A DNA stretch of 64,000 nt, taken from Amorphophallus konjac (Eukaryota; Streptophyta; Magnoliopsida; Alismatales; Araceae). A program made the position numbers and the translations under genes. Positions within the stretch are counted from its first letter, which is position 1. Each line of letters opens with the position of its first letter. Of this stretch, positions 12,143 to 24,457 are shown one piece after another. The notes under the pieces were generated by a model that was given only the letters and a program-made list of their open reading frames with translations, was not told where the DNA came from and ran no database searches. Location: contig CM040117.1 in assembly GCA_022559845.1 (NCBI GenBank), forward strand, positions 13,292,856-13,356,855. Reading direction: 5' to 3'.

Positions 12143-12980
12143 ATGGCTGCCGAACGTGCTCAGTGGCGTAACATGCAACGCACTATCCAAGGCATGACCC
12201 AGGCGCTACAGCAAGTGGCCCAGGGAGCGGTAAACCGTGGAGCCGGTGATCTCCACCGTAGTTTTAAAAATATGAACCCACCAAGGTTCATTGGCTCATA
12301 AGATCCCGATGATGCCGAGCATTGGCTCCGAGAAGTGGAAAGGATATTCCGTGTTATGCAATGCATGGATGAAGAGAAAGTATTGCTAGCAACATTCCAA
12401 TTAGAAAGGGATGCCCGTTCCTGGTGGGAGTCCGTAGAAGCCAACTTAGGTGAAGAACCCATCACATGGGCTGAATTCACCGAATACTTCAACAACAAAT
12501 ATTTCTCAGACCGAGTTCAAGAGAAGAAAGCCACCGAATTCACCGCACTTAAGCAACGATCTTTGTCGGTGGCTGAGTATGAGGCACAATTCTCGAGGTT
12601 GTCTCGGTATGCTAAATACCTAGTCAGTACTGAAAAGATGAAAGCTAGAAGATTTCTAAATGGGCTCAGGCCCCAGTTTATCACCCAACTGGCCCCGATG
12701 GACATACAAGTCTACTCGAAAATCGTACGGTGGGCCCAACTACTAGAAGATGCCACGGAGCTATCCGATAGGATTCGTGGGAAAGATAAGAAGGAGCATG
12801 TCACTAGCCCGGGTTCCTTCAAACCCAATTTCAACAAGAAGAGGCCAAGTAATGAAGGAGAATCCTCTCAGGAAAAGAAAGTCAAGAAGAACAACAAGTC
12901 ATTCTCCATCACCACCACACCTCCCAATGTGGTGTGTAAACACTGTGATAAGGCCGGACACAAGGCCGATGAATGTTGGA
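12143..12980 (+). pseudogene. gag: Second gag copy of chromovirus, 3'-truncated
   Basis: This matches 4452-5290 closely but is better preserved. The only in-frame stop is at 12299-12301 (TCA to TAA in the SSDP segment). From 12335 the frame is open through the capsid region and the first CCHC knuckle (CKHCDKAGHKADEC). Similarity to copy 1 stops abruptly after base 12980, within the codons following that knuckle. The reading frame then runs a few codons into unrelated sequence to a stop at 13016. No second knuckle, protease or pol follows, so this internal region lost everything downstream through deletion or a later rearrangement. Confidence 0.92.
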
Positions 12981-13310
12981 CACTTAGAGTACCTCGGCGA
13001 CCGGGCCTAGACCTGTAGCTAGTAAGGGACACTACCTTAGCGATCTACAACCCTCACCGATGCTATCTTCAAGTTGGGCAACCCCATACTACGGTTCTTG
13101 CACTATCAAACTTCCCTCCCCTTTTAGCTAAGAAGATGGGGACCGGGGAGGATGAGCGAGCCGTCCGTAACGCACTAATCATGTAGGAAATCTGTCGAGT
13201 GCGTGTTTGGCAAGCAGAAGTGGCAGAAGATGAAGAGGGATACCGTGCTTATGTGAAAGAATTGCGCAAGATCCGGCCTCGCGCGGATGAAAGAATGAAT
13301 GTAATTTGAG
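12981..13310 (+). other. Unassigned segment after the chromovirus breakpoint
   Basis: Sequence left of 12980 is chromovirus gag and sequence right of it is not. One plus-strand frame at about 13130-13306 reads like protein (EDERAVRNALIM, stop, then EGYRAYVKELRKIRPRADE), with one stop inside and a stop after it. I do not recognise it. It could be the end of a captured gene or of an element-encoded accessory frame. No start or upstream domain is visible. Confidence 0.3.
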
Positions 13311-13470
13311 CTTTTCTTTTCTTGATGTACTTGAAATGATCAATGAAATAATGTTTCAATAAACTTGATTGAATGAATAAAAGATTTGTGTTGAAAAAGG
13401 TGCAATGGATTGCTTGATTGATCTTGAATGGATGAACAAATCAACTTAAAATAGGATTCTCTATCTAATA

Positions 13471-13732
13471 AACGGTCCATTATAGGGCCGCTAACCTCGC
13501 CTAACGGTCTAACGAGAGACTGCCAGAGACAGCGCTAAGGAAAAACTGAGTGTTTTCAACCCTCGGGAGAGAGAAAGCGGTTTAATCATGGGCCACCAGA
13601 AGATTATCACGGTCTATCGTAAGACCGCTAGGGATATTTTTACTGAGAGTTGATTTTTCAGGCTTTCGGGAAAGGAAAACGGTCCAATTATGAACCGCCA
13701 GAGATGGTTAGCGGTCTAATTATAGACCGTGA
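13471..13732. repeat. ACGGTC/GACCGC inverted-repeat array (left)
   Basis: Six units of about 25 bases have the form ACGGTCT, an AT-rich centre, then AGACCGC. The stems vary together: GGTCC with GGGCC at 13471, GGTCT with AGACC near 13595 and 13715. The same motif family recurs at 57842-57930, 58469-58560 and 59284-59580 in the right end of the Tat element. Confidence 0.8.
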
Positions 13733-13974
13733 GAGAACCAGAGACAGAAGACTTGCGAGCTTTGAATCTTGGGCACTTGAACCTGCGTCTGCACATACTT
13801 AGACAATAAAACAAGTTAGATCTGTTCTTAGACTCAACCCCTTGCCTGAAGCAAGTTAGAAAATGACCAGTTCTTGATATTTGGTCAAGGGGTGGAGCCT
13901 TATTAAATAGGCAGAAATATAATGAAAAAAATGCAATGCATGTAATGCGACATGATGGTATTTTTGGAGTTTTG

Positions 13975-14157
13975 AAAGTATTTTTTTTTTGTGAGGTTTT
14001 GAAATATCCGATTTTTGTGGGATTTTAAAATATATGATTTTTTTAGCTTTTGGAATATATGATTTTTTGGATTTTGAAATATATGATTTTTTTTGATTTT
14101 GAAATATCAGATTTTTTTGGATTTTAAAATATGTGATTTTTTTTAGATTTTGAAAGC
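13975..14157. repeat. AT-rich tandem repeat, about 30 bases x 6-7
   Basis: Degenerate copies of GATTTTTTGGATTTTGAAAT follow each other without a break. This looks like a low-complexity LTR satellite. Confidence 0.85.
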
Positions 14158-14689
14158 CAATTTCATCCCGGCAATAAGATCCCTACCTATCCTACTAGGA
14201 TTCCCCTGAGGTCGGCGTGCTTTTGAGGTGACAATCCCTGGCCAGGGCCAATCTGTATGACGGTGCTTCTACCGAGGCCATACCCAGGGTACCGTCTGGT
14301 CCTAAAAGAAAAAAATAGAATATGGGGGGTAAGCTTAGGCCAGGTGTAGAGGTTTTAAGGTTTGAGTCCTTCTCACAACGACCCTTTCAGAGATTCGGAC
14401 TATTAAGTCGGGGTTTTGTGTCCGTCATCGAACCTTTATCCACCCTAGGCACGCGTACGACCGGGCTCATAACGTCCCGCGGGGAAACTGTACTGCCACT
14501 CTTGCCATGCCTAGTCTTATTATCTCGGAGCTATAGACTTTGAGATACATACTTTTGAAATAGATCTTTATTTTGTTGTTGTAATTGTCGCTCCTTATTT
14601 TTTTCTTTTCTTTGATGAATTACTTTTTGTAAAATCAAGTCATAACGGACTACCCCTATTTGAGACCTCCTCTCATCATGGTGTCTACA

Positions 14690-14706
14690 TTAGTCATCGC
14701 CCCCTT
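14690..14706 (-). other. Polypurine tract of Tat element
   Basis: On the minus strand AAGGGGGCGATGACTAA stands directly before TGTAGACACC and about 200 bases after the integrase stop codon. Position and composition suit a plus-strand priming site. Confidence 0.75.
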
Positions 14707-14911
14707 ATATACCTCTTGCCCCTAGATTTAGCCGAGGAGAGAAATGGACAGGGACCTTGACTTCCCCCAGGCATGGCCAAGGAGAAACGGGGCTTACATA
14801 ATTGGGGAACCCGACCAGGGACGTCATGAAGTGTGTGATTTACCAAACTCGGGATCCTCCTTTGTGTTCGAGGAAGGGACACCTCGCTACCGGGCGTTCA
14901 TTAGCTTGACT

Positions 14912-16100
14912 CTAAGAAAAGAAATGCTTAAGATACAACCCATTCGAAGCATGAGACAGCTCCTCACCTTCTGCGTTGACTAAGTGGTACGCGTTCCCTG
15001 GATAAGCCTCTCTAACAACAAACGGACCTTCCCAATTAGGCTGCAATTTGGACCTAGGACCTCCGGACCTAATGAATTTACGTTTCAAGACCATATCACC
15101 TACTTGAAATTTGCGTTCGATTACATTATTTTAAAAATAACACGAAACTCTCTTTTGATAAACAGACACGTGATCGGCCGCATTCATCCTCTTCTCATCC
15201 AAGAGTTCCAACTGGATGAGCAACGCCTCTCGACGTTCATCGAGATTAAGTTCCTTATCGAGTTGCACCCTTAGGGAAGGGACTAAGATCTCATATGGGA
15301 GCACCTCCTCCATCCTGTAGGTAAGAGTATAGGGGATTTGTCCCGTAGGAGTATGGACAGAGGTGCGGTAAGCCCATAGAACCTCCACTAATCGTTCAGG
15401 CCAATCAGAAAATTTGTGAGATTCGCACATTTTCTTTATGATTTTAAGAAGGGTTTTATTAGTGGCCTCGGTTTGACCGTTGCCTTGAGTATAATATGGA
15501 GATGAATGATGCAATGTAATATTGAACTTCTTACAAAGGTCCTTGAGCACTTGAGAGATGAACTGGGGTCCATTATCGGTGACGATGCTGCTTGACACTC
15601 CGAACCGTGAGATGATATTCTTCATGATGAAGCAGCACACCATTGTTGCCTTGATCTCCGCATATGCCTCCACTTCGGCCCACTTGCTGAAGTACTCCGT
15701 GGCGGTAAGGATGAAGGATTTTTTCTTGGTTTCAGAGTTAGGATCATTGAGCGGGCCAACAATGTCGAAAGCCCACATGGAGAATGGCCAAGGAGCAGAG
15801 AGAGGATGTAAAGATGAAGCTGGAGCATGGATTTTATCAGCGTGGAGTTGGAATTAAGACACCTCCGGACATAGAGGGAGCAATCTTCCTCTAGGGTGGG
15901 CCAATAATAACCCTACCTAAGGATCTTCTTCGCTAGAGCCTGGCCATTAATATGACCTCCACACTCACTAGAATGTGCTGCTTCGGCCACCTTCCATGCT
16001 TCATCATCATCTAGGCATCTCATGAGCATTCCATTGAGAGCGTGCCTATATAATTCTCTAGCAATGGTAGTGTACTTCGAGGCGGCTCTTCTAATAGCCT
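14912..16100 (-). pseudogene. pol: Integrase pseudogene of Tat element
   Basis: The catalytic core is readable at 15131-15778: first Asp in FDIVGP, second in VTDNGPQF, and Glu in NGQTEATNKTL. The DDE triad is therefore intact. The zinc-binding region upstream (about 15850-15990) is damaged: one stop replaces a codon before GYYWPTLEE, and the second CxxC pair is altered. A frameshift near 15131 separates the core from the C-terminal domain at 14912-15094 (RSKLQPNWEGPFVV). Integrase sits last in pol, as in all Ty3/gypsy elements except a few reordered groups. The protein ends about 200 bases before the polypurine tract. Confidence 0.9.
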
Positions 16101-16369
16101 TACGTTGCTCGGTATTTGCCCCTTCAGGGAATGATCCATCTTTGCAATACAGCTTTATCTCATAGTACTATGGTAATTCTTCTTCTTCCAAGATCTCTTC
16201 TAATTCTGTTAAAGATACTTCATTCAATTCTTCATTCTCAGCCCTAGCCTCTACAGTCTTCTTAAGGTGGTGATACCAAAGATCCTAAAGAGAGGGTGCG
16301 TCCAATCTCTGAACGATGATAGTCTCAGTGCTCTGACTGAGAGGGAAAGATAAAAAGGAAGCTAGTGAT

Positions 16370-16720
16370 GCCAGCGCATCAGTAAGAATGTTCTGAGATC
16401 GAGGAGTATGGATGTAGATCAACTTGCGGAATTGCCGAGCCAAGAGGGTGACCAAATCTTGATATGGCTTTAGCTTCGGGTCACAGGTGCGGTAAGTGGA
16501 TAGAACCTACCGCAGAACGAGCTTAGAGTCACCTATGATATTTAAATAGCGCACACCCAAGAGGTAAGCGTGCTTCAATCCGGCCAGGAGAGCCTCATAC
16601 TTGGCGATGTTGTTGGTAGCAGGAAAATGGAGCTGATAAGCAAAGGGAATCGTCACCCCTTCCGGAGTGAGGAGAACAGCACCTATCCCTCGGCCTTGGG
16701 AATTGAGCGCACCATCAAAG
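16370..16720 (-). pseudogene. pol: Archaeal-type second RNase H of Tat element
   Basis: Between the ordinary RNase H and integrase, the minus strand reads FDGALNSQGRGIGAVL, then KYEALLAGLKHAYLLGV, then GDSKLVLR, and finally LTDALASLAS. These are the Asp, Glu, Asp and final Asp motifs of the additional archaeal-type RNase H found in plant Tat elements. One stop (CAG to TAG, near 16509) follows GDSKLVLR. The domain is the main basis for assigning the lineage. Confidence 0.85.
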
Positions 16721-16794
16721 TGTAGAGACCAAAAGGGATGATGGGTAAGGATATAGAGATGCTCATCAAAGAAATCATCCTAAATAGAATCTGT

Positions 16795-18480
16795 TCAGGG
16801 GATAGGAAGATGGGCAAGATGCTCAACGATGGCATATCCTTTGATAGCCTTCTGAATGACGAATGTGATATCAAACTGAGATAGGAAGCTCTGCCAGCGA
16901 GCTAACCTACTAGAGAGGATAGACTTTTCTAAGAGATATCGGATCGAGTCCATTCTAGAGATTAACGTAACTGGGTGGGCTAGAAAATAGTGTTTCAGTT
17001 TCTGAGCTACCCATACTAAGGGGGCACAAGTCTTTTCCATAGAGGTGTATTTGGCCTCCGCCAGGTTAAATAACCTGGAGAGATAATAAGCTTCCCGCTC
17101 CTTGCCTTCGTCATCTACTTATGCTAAGACCGCCCCTAGGGAGTCCTTGATAACATAAATGTATAGGATTAGGGGTTTCCCAGGGACAGGAGGTTGCAGA
17201 ACCGGGGGATTGGTCAAATATTCCTTTAAGTCCTCATAGGCCTTTTGGCAATCTTGATTCCATTCAAACCTAACCCCCGCCTTTAGCAATTCATAAAATG
17301 GGCGGCACCTCTGAGAATGTTGGGATATGAATCTTCTAATAAATTGTAACCTTCCGATCAATCCTCGAAGTTCCGTGATATTCTTAGGCGGTGGCATCTC
17401 CATGATGGCGTTTACTTTGTTAGGATCAATCTGGATCCCCCGTTTGTTGACTATGAAGCCTAGCAACTTCCCTGAAGAGACTCCAAAAATACACTTCTTT
17501 GGGTTCATTTTTAACTGGTACTCCCTGGCTCTCTGGACCATCTTAGCCAGAATGGCGGGATGTTCTTCTTTGGTCCTCGACTTCACCAAGATGTCATCCA
17601 CGTAAGCTTCCATGTAAACATGCATCATGTCGTGGAATATAGCCATCATCGCCCTTTAATAGGTGGCACCCGCATTCTTCAATCCAAATGGCATAACCAC
17701 ATAGCAATACGTACCCCAGGGCGTGGTGAATGAGGTTTTCTCTTGATCTTCGGGAGCGAGATGGATTTTGTTGTATCCTGAATAACCATCCATGAATGAT
17801 AATGCTTCATACCCTGCGGTATTGTCTACCAAGACATCTATGTGAGGCAGCAGAAAATCATCTTTGGGACATGCTTTGTTAAGATCCCTGAAATCAATGC
17901 AAATACGCACCTTTACATCTTTCTTGATGACAGGGACTATGTTCGCCACCCACTGAGGATATAAGACAACTCTAATAAACTTGGCCTTGTACAATTTATC
18001 GACCTCTTCCCTAATCCTCAAGGCCATTTGGGGGTGAAATCTTCTTGATCTTTGTTTCACGGGTGTTGCCCCTGGTTTAAGCACGAGTCGATGTTCCACT
18101 AAAGAGGGGTCAAGACCCGACATGTCTTCATAAGACCAGGCAAAAGAATCGCTATACTCCCTTAGAACCTTGATCAAATCTTCATCTACCTCTGGAGGGA
18201 GATTAGTGGCAATGATAATGGGCCTGGGGTCTTCTTCGATTCCCAGATTTATTTCATTTGTAGGTTCATCCAACGCAGACGATGGCTCATCGAATCTCTT
18301 TAATCCTTGTGCATACAGATCGGCGGTGTCATCTACGTTGTTGTCCTCATCATCGACTGGGTCTTTTTCATCCATGATTTTATAAACACCTAGTCCGTCG
18401 TCACTCCACACCCCTTCTCGCTCCTCATCGTCTTCTATCACAATCGCTGCAGCGATGAACTCCGGACACTTCAGAAGAGC
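16795..18480 (-). pseudogene. pol: Reverse transcriptase-RNase H pseudogene of Tat element
   Basis: RT motifs run from right to left: RICIDFRDLNKACPKD, SFMDGYSGYNKIHLAPED, VMPFGLKNAGATY, then the intact catalytic box YVDDILVKS. A stop (near 17654) replaces the Gln after GATY, and another (near 17118) follows GAVLA at the RT/RNase H joint. The following segment (EAYYLSRLF, TCAPLVWVAQKLKHYF) is the ordinary RNase H and ends near 16795. The N-terminal part at about 18110-18441 is acidic, with LPPEVDEDLIKVLREYSDSFAWSYEDM, typical of the RT leader in this lineage. Confidence 0.93.
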
Positions 18481-18486
18481 ATGACA

Positions 18487-19430
18487 TTACTGAGCTAGAT
18501 AATGCAAGAACCTATCAGGAACGGACTTGGAATGACACGCAAGCGGGCACGGCTCAAGTGAGAAAGGGTTGGATGACCTAGAACAAGACCCTACTTCTCT
18601 AGACCTAACAGACTCTACTTCCCTAGACTCGACGGACCCTACGTCTAACCTAGGAGAAAGGAAATCAAATGGGAAGGAGGCAGCATGGACCTCGTGCCCT
18701 TGGGAGGAGGATGGAGACAAGATAGCGTAATCTTCCACCGAAATCTCCGTTTCAAATTTGACATTTTTTTTGGAGATCAGTGGAGATCATGCAGCAGGAG
18801 GGAGAGGATGGTGGAGGAGGAGGAAGTTGGAGAGGGAAGGGAGACGGGAATAAGAGAGCGAAGAAAGGATCGGAAGAAGAAAACCACATATTGGAGAGAT
18901 TGGATGAGGGGGTCCACATTGTGGAGAGATCAATTGGTGGGCATTGCCCACATGCACACGGTATAATCAACACCTCAGTCGGCAGTTCCATCAAGAACGG
19001 ATCAATCATGATTGGAGGTGAGCGGGGTATAGATTCCAGCTTTTGGAAGAGAGACATAAGACGGGAGGGAGACCAAGTAAAGACAATGGGCGAACTCCCC
19101 TTTTTCCGTGGACGGTAAGTTGATTTCTTCAACTCAAACTGCACAAGCCGTACCTCTTGACTTTTTTCTTCATAAAATAGCCTTTCAAAAGCCTAGCTAT
19201 AATCGACCATGTTATCAACTGGCCCCTTTGGAAGCAATGGCGGGCTGGCAAATACCTGAGCTGTATCTTTTTCTTTCTTGGGCAGACTCGACTGTGCTTT
19301 CAAGGTGCTGGGCTGGAGAGGGCCTTTAATAAAATGTTGGCGGTAGTCTCAGGTCAAGAGCCTAGAATCGCCCAGAATTGAAAATGCGGACTCTCGATAG
19401 CCGAGGCCCCTCCTATTCATCTTTCTTCCT
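18487..19430 (-). other. Protease-RT linker region of Tat pol
   Basis: This lies between the protease end and the RT leader. Minus-strand frames at 18487-18738 and 18752-19144 are rich in Pro, Ser and Glu and match no domain I know. Their position in one polyprotein suggests a spacer that has decayed by frameshifts. Confidence 0.5.
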
Positions 19431-19934
19431 TTAGGGACCGGCTTGGTCCGCCCTTGTAGTTATGCGCCGAGGCCTCTCCCCGGCTGATAGCCTAATTTCA
19501 ATATTATGTCCCAGCCTTTTGAATCTCAAATGTGGGGCTTCACTTTGATATTCATTGCTGCAGAAATGGGCTTGCGTGGCGCATAAGCCCAAGAGAAATC
19601 CAGATATAGCACTGAAATAATAGGCCACGTGCTGGGCCACAATGTTGGTAGGATCTTCTCTGAGATGGCCTTCACAGACTGGACCGTGGACATGCTCTTC
19701 ACCTTTACCACCCTCCCTTGAAAAGGGAATTTAAGACATTGGTGGGCAGTGGATGGTACGGCGTTCAGGTTATTGATCCACGGATGACCCAAGATAGCCT
19801 TGAACATAGGGTCGATTTCCAGCACATAGAATTCAATTGGCATAGTGAGAGGCCCAAGCTCGGCCTGAATAGTGACCACCCCATGACACGCCCTTCGAGA
19901 ATTGTCATATGCTGCTATGGTTGTCGGGGTCGGC
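19431..19934 (-). pseudogene. pol: Protease, C-terminal half, of Tat element (split by insertion)
   Basis: The frame holds the retropepsin C-terminal motif AILGHPWINNLNAVPS (about 19745-19795). The active-site half lies 28 kb away at 47938-48867. Frame phase matches exactly once the insertion and one copy of TCGGC are removed, so the insertion hit an open frame. Downstream, a frameshift near 19540-19640 separates this part from the linker. Confidence 0.9.
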
Positions 19935-22900
19935 TGTGGGAGATGGATTTTTATTAAGAATATTTATTTTATTATGGGTTTATTTGGTTTATTTATTAGA
20001 GATTTATTTATGTAAGGCGTGCCAGTCACTGAGTGACAAATTTATTATGCGCACTGTCTGACTAACCAGACGATTATGGGTGATCGTGTCAGGACCCAAA
20101 ACCCGCAGTACCATGAAGGCTACGGTGTTAATTACATCTCTCCAGAAGAGAGAAAACCCTTGATTAATCACCAAAATAGAGAGGCCATGGGGCCCGTAGA
20201 ATATGTAAAAGATGTGATTGCATGCAAGCACACAATATGGTAGTATTTATTTATTAGATCGGCTCCTGGTACGAGGCGGAGAACCTAGGTCCGAGGACCA
20301 TCATCACGCATAGTGAAAGCCTCCGGCCGGGCGTAACCCGACTTTCAGCTAATCACCATTCGATATACCGGAGAGTCAGATCATGCAGGCATGCAAGGTG
20401 GTTAGTGTTATTGTTTATTGCTTATTTGGTCATTTATTTGTAAATTTAAGAAAGACTTTGGCAATCCCTGTCACTCGCAGGGTTGTCGATTAGTCATTAC
20501 CTTTTTATTTTGAGACTGCACATAGCATTACGGTGCATACATATGGGCCCATGAGGTGGGCCGAGTATGACCGAATTCGGGCAGACTCGTGTATCATCGG
20601 GACAATGTATGCCGGGGTATGGCAAATTTGATATTTGAAAAATGAGGGGACACGGTTAAAACCCGGTCAAAAAGGAATTGAATTCAACGGCTTATCGGCC
20701 GAGGACAAGGTCATGCCGTGGCCATAATGGGGTTAACCCCAAGATCTATGCACGACCTGTCAGGGGGTCATCAATATTCCCATGCCCGGGGTCTAGAGGA
20801 GGTGAGAGAGTAGACATGGTCATGTTCATTATTCTTTATTTATTCTTGTTATTATTTTTAAATGCATGCATGCACTTTGTTTAATATTTATTTATTTATT
20901 TTATTTATTTTTATTATCTTTTTATATTGGATGCATGCATTTTTATTCCCTTTATTGATATTTATTTGGCATTTATTTGACAATTATTCATTCATCATTT
21001 TGTTGTTGTTTATTTATCACCTTTCTTTATTTATTTTTGTTGTCGTTTATTTTATCATTGTTGTTTATTTTATTTTTATTTGTTTGTTTGTTATAATAAT
21101 GATTATTATTATTCTCTCTCACTTTCTTTCTTTTTATCTATATACCTTTTTTTTCTTAGTGTATAAAAGATAATATGCGCATGTGAGCAATGGAATGTGT
21201 CTTATTGTATTTTTGTTTATGTATATACAATGTGAAGGTCGGCTTAACGTAGTTATGGATGTACCTCTTATCTACCATGTGTGTGCTGCATGTTACGTAA
21301 ACAAATGCATGCATGTGTGTTAAGTGTGTGTATTACGTGAATGAGTGCATATGTGTGTGTTGTTTGTTACGTGAAACGGCAGGGGATGTAGAATGGGTAA
21401 AATGGCGTGCTTTTCTTGTTTTGGTTATGTTTGAAACGGCGTGGGAATGTATGCAAGTTAATTCGGCGCACATTTAGTTTTATATTGATTAAAGGGAAAA
21501 GGTGACGGGTGTAAAGGAGTTTGAAACGGCACGGGAGTACCGCGTCGGTTAAGGCCGCGCCGGGTAACGGGGAGTGTTTTGTTTTGTTTTATTTGTTTGT
21601 TTTATTATTTGTTGTTTCATTTTTCATTCATTTTTTTATTTATATTCTCGGTCTTACAGATGATTAATCCGGTAACATCTCCCCTAAACCCGGGGTGTTT
21701 GGGGAAAAGTGGAGGCATACCCACGGAATGGGGTAAGCTCCTTAAAGGCTCGGGGGCCAGACACGGTGACCGGCGGACCCGAGTGGACGGAGACCCCGAG
21801 GGCGAGCCTACGAGGGATACCGATGTGTCCATGAGTTATCCAAATCAGGACAGTGTTCGTTATTAAGGCGGTTTAATGTTCACTCGGAGAGTGATCATTT
21901 AAAACGGCGTGAGAAACAGAGCCTCAGAACGGTGCAGTGGCGGTTAAACCGGCGTGGGGAGTAGTTTATTCAAATCCGGCGCGGTTGAACGTAGGTATAG
22001 TGTTAAAACGGTGCGGGATAGCGTAGGTAAAGCAGTAAAACGACGTGGTATTGAATGAGTGGGCTAAACCGGCGCGATGGGTTTGGGGCGCGCCGGAATA
22101 GGGCGCGTCGGAATAGAACCACTTGAAAACTTCTCATTTTGAGTCTAAAGTTAATACGGCGCGGGGGGGGGGGGGGGGTGAACCACTTGAAAACTTCTCA
22201 TTTTGAGTCTAAAGTTAATACGGCGCGGGGGGGGGGGGGGGGGGGGGTAGCGCGCCGTATTAGGGCGCGCAGGATTAGGGGCGCGCCGAATTAAGCTATT
22301 TTCTCACCTTTTTCAATCCGTTTGAGTTCCAGAGTTGTTTATTAGCCTCTTTGATGTTAATTGAGTTAATTAATTGTTGAACTGGAGTCCCAGGCTCTCC
22401 AGAAGCAGAGTCATAAGCTCGTGCGAGGTTCATACTCGAGGACAGAGGTTCATTGTTTGAAAGCACATGTTTTATTTAGTCCAAATCACTAGGGTAACTT
22501 AGTGTTCAAAGCCTGGCGAAAATTGGGCAGCATCTCCCCCATCCCTGAAGAATTGCAGGGGAGAAGCGGGGTCTTACTCACGTGTGGAGTAAGCCCCTAA
22601 CAAGCCGGACGGCACAACGGCGGCCAGCGGACCCCAGGCGAATAGGAAACCCCGAGGACTAGCCTACGAGGGGCACCATGGTTCCGAGGGTTGAAAGCGA
22701 TCGGATGAGACGACCAATAAGGGAAGGGAAGTCCCGAGGACTAGCCTACGAGTGGCACACAACCCATGGTCAAACGCAATCTGAAAAGGGACGACCAATA
22801 GGGAAGGGAAGCCCCGAGGACTAGCCTACGAGGGGCATACAACCCATGGCCACCACGATATCCCTAAGGATAGTGGATTTGATATCAGGCTTAAGCCCTG

Positions 22901-24443
22901 TTTATATTCACCGGACGTCTCATGAGGATACATACCACGAAGGGGTATGACCCTGTGATCCACTGGTGATTCAGGGGGAATGTCCCCTCTCCCCGGTCTG
23001 TGAATAACCTCACAGATAATGCATGTAGATAACATACTCGGCATAACCACAGATGATCGCATGTAACAATGAAGGGTGACTGGTTAGCGTATTAACAGAG
23101 GAAGGGCGTCAACAGGTTAACGGGGGGTTAGCTGATTAGAGGAGAAAACTTCAGAAATTAACCCACAGTAGCTAATAAGGCGATGATGCCGTAGAATTAT
23201 ATAGGGACGACCCTCATCTCCCTCTAGTTCATGATTAAGAACAAGAGGGTAGTGGGGGGACTGAGTTAGTGGAATCGCCCAGGAAAACATATACGATACC
23301 CCTGGTACCAAAACCATGAAGGGCGTAAACGAACCTCGCGTAAATACTCCCTCGATAATAATCCCTGGGGAGAGGGGATATTACTGTTGCCCTTTGGGGA
23401 TACCCAGGGCATAGTTAGCGTCACCGAGAAAACCCAGGTAATCACACACCGAGGATAGCAGAATGTGAAGATTCGGGGAAAGGGTCGATGAAACAACACA
23501 TACAAAAGAACATCGCCAGAAGAAATATATTCCATTCCATCGGAGAGAAGACAGAGCTGAGGCTACACCTCGTTCACATTTGGTGCGGTCCGGCATTGTC
23601 GCACGGAAACCGCCCTTCGTTCACACAGGGGATGCATTCCCGTACAAAGGATTACAGAGAAGAGACAAAGGGAAATTGAGGTGGAGATGGGCTCATATCA
23701 TCGCCCTCCTCCCAGTTACATCAGATTAGGGGAAAATAGCAAGGGAAGTGACCATCGGAAACCCACCTAAGACTTTGGCAAAACAGAGTATCAGAGGGTG
23801 CACTTCTTTTTCGGCTCCGGGTTTCCTCAAATAGAGGGATAAAAAGGGCGGTGGCTCTCCGAGGCTCCCTCTCAGAAAACCCCTACTTCTTCCCCAAGCT
23901 TCCCCCTCTCAGGCGATTGACTGCTCTCTCTGGCCGTCTCCCCTTTTCCTAATCGAAAGTCCCCTTTTTATAGCCTTCACCGGCTTGGCCTTACCCGGCG
24001 CGCATATGGGCGCGCCGGTTTAGCAAGGATTGCTTTGGAGCGCGCCGGATTAGAAATTTTGGAGCACGCCGAATTAGAGGCTCCTTCATCCTATCTCCAA
24101 CATCTTTCGGCCCATTTAACTTGTCTAGGCCCATCTGTGCTTATTTTCTTCTTTTGTAAGGGTTGGCCAATCGTCCGACTTGTACTCGTTGTCCAGGCTT
24201 CCGCTTGTTTCTTCGGGGATGGTCCCGAATATTTTTCCGAACTCTTAGGTCTTGCTTTAGCGGTTGGCCATTGGAGCCGAGCATCTTGTCTTTTCTTCTT
24301 CTTTTTGGTCTCATCTTTTGTTCGGCTTCCGCCATTCTTTCTTTCTTTCTTTTCTTCTCTGTCGGCACAGGAGCACCTGATCAGAACTTAAGACCTGCAG
24401 AAGCAGAAGTCAAGAAATATTAGGAATATTTTCAGTGTCAACA
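19935..24443 (-). repeat. 3' LTR of the 28 kb element (left copy)
   Basis: 4509 bases, matching 36542-47937 apart from the nested insertion there. The plus-strand ends are TGTGGGAGATGG and AGTGTCAACA. It contains T-rich sequence (20820-21180), a zone of dispersed CGGCGYG motifs and GGCGCGCC palindromes (about 21370-22290), and repeats around GAGGACTAGCCTACGAG at 22650-22840. At 23370-23385 it preserves the empty site of the insertion seen in the other LTR. Confidence 0.95.
22105..22250. repeat. Local duplication with long G runs
   Basis: A unit of about 64 bases starting AACCACTTGAAAAC and ending CGGCGC plus a G run is present twice here. The G runs are 16 (22163-22178) and 21 (22227-22247) bases. 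The right LTR has one copy, with a run of 16 (38777-38792). The extra copy therefore arose after, or during, the last transposition. Confidence 0.9.
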
Positions 24444-24457
24444 AATGCCCCCCACCC
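24444..24457 (-). other. Polypurine tract of the 28 kb element
   Basis: Minus-strand GGGTGGGGGGCATT stands immediately before the LTR start TGTTGACACTG. Confidence 0.75.

Larger units (their letters stand above)
13311..14689 (-). repeat. Probable 3' LTR of Tat element, left limit unresolved
   Basis: Read on the minus strand, a purine-rich tract at 14690-14706 is followed at once by TGTAGACACC, a proper LTR start. The start coordinate given here is a guess; no clean terminal CA or target duplication was found before the 12980 breakpoint. The segment contains a hairpin array (13471-13732), an AT-rich tandem repeat (13975-14157) and otherwise nothing coding. Confidence 0.5.

Noticed and set aside
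23035..24423. Frames at 24035-24423 and 47529-47917 that recur in two places
   Set aside because: They recur because both lie in the LTRs of the 28 kb element. They overlap in two frames, are low complexity and have no domain.
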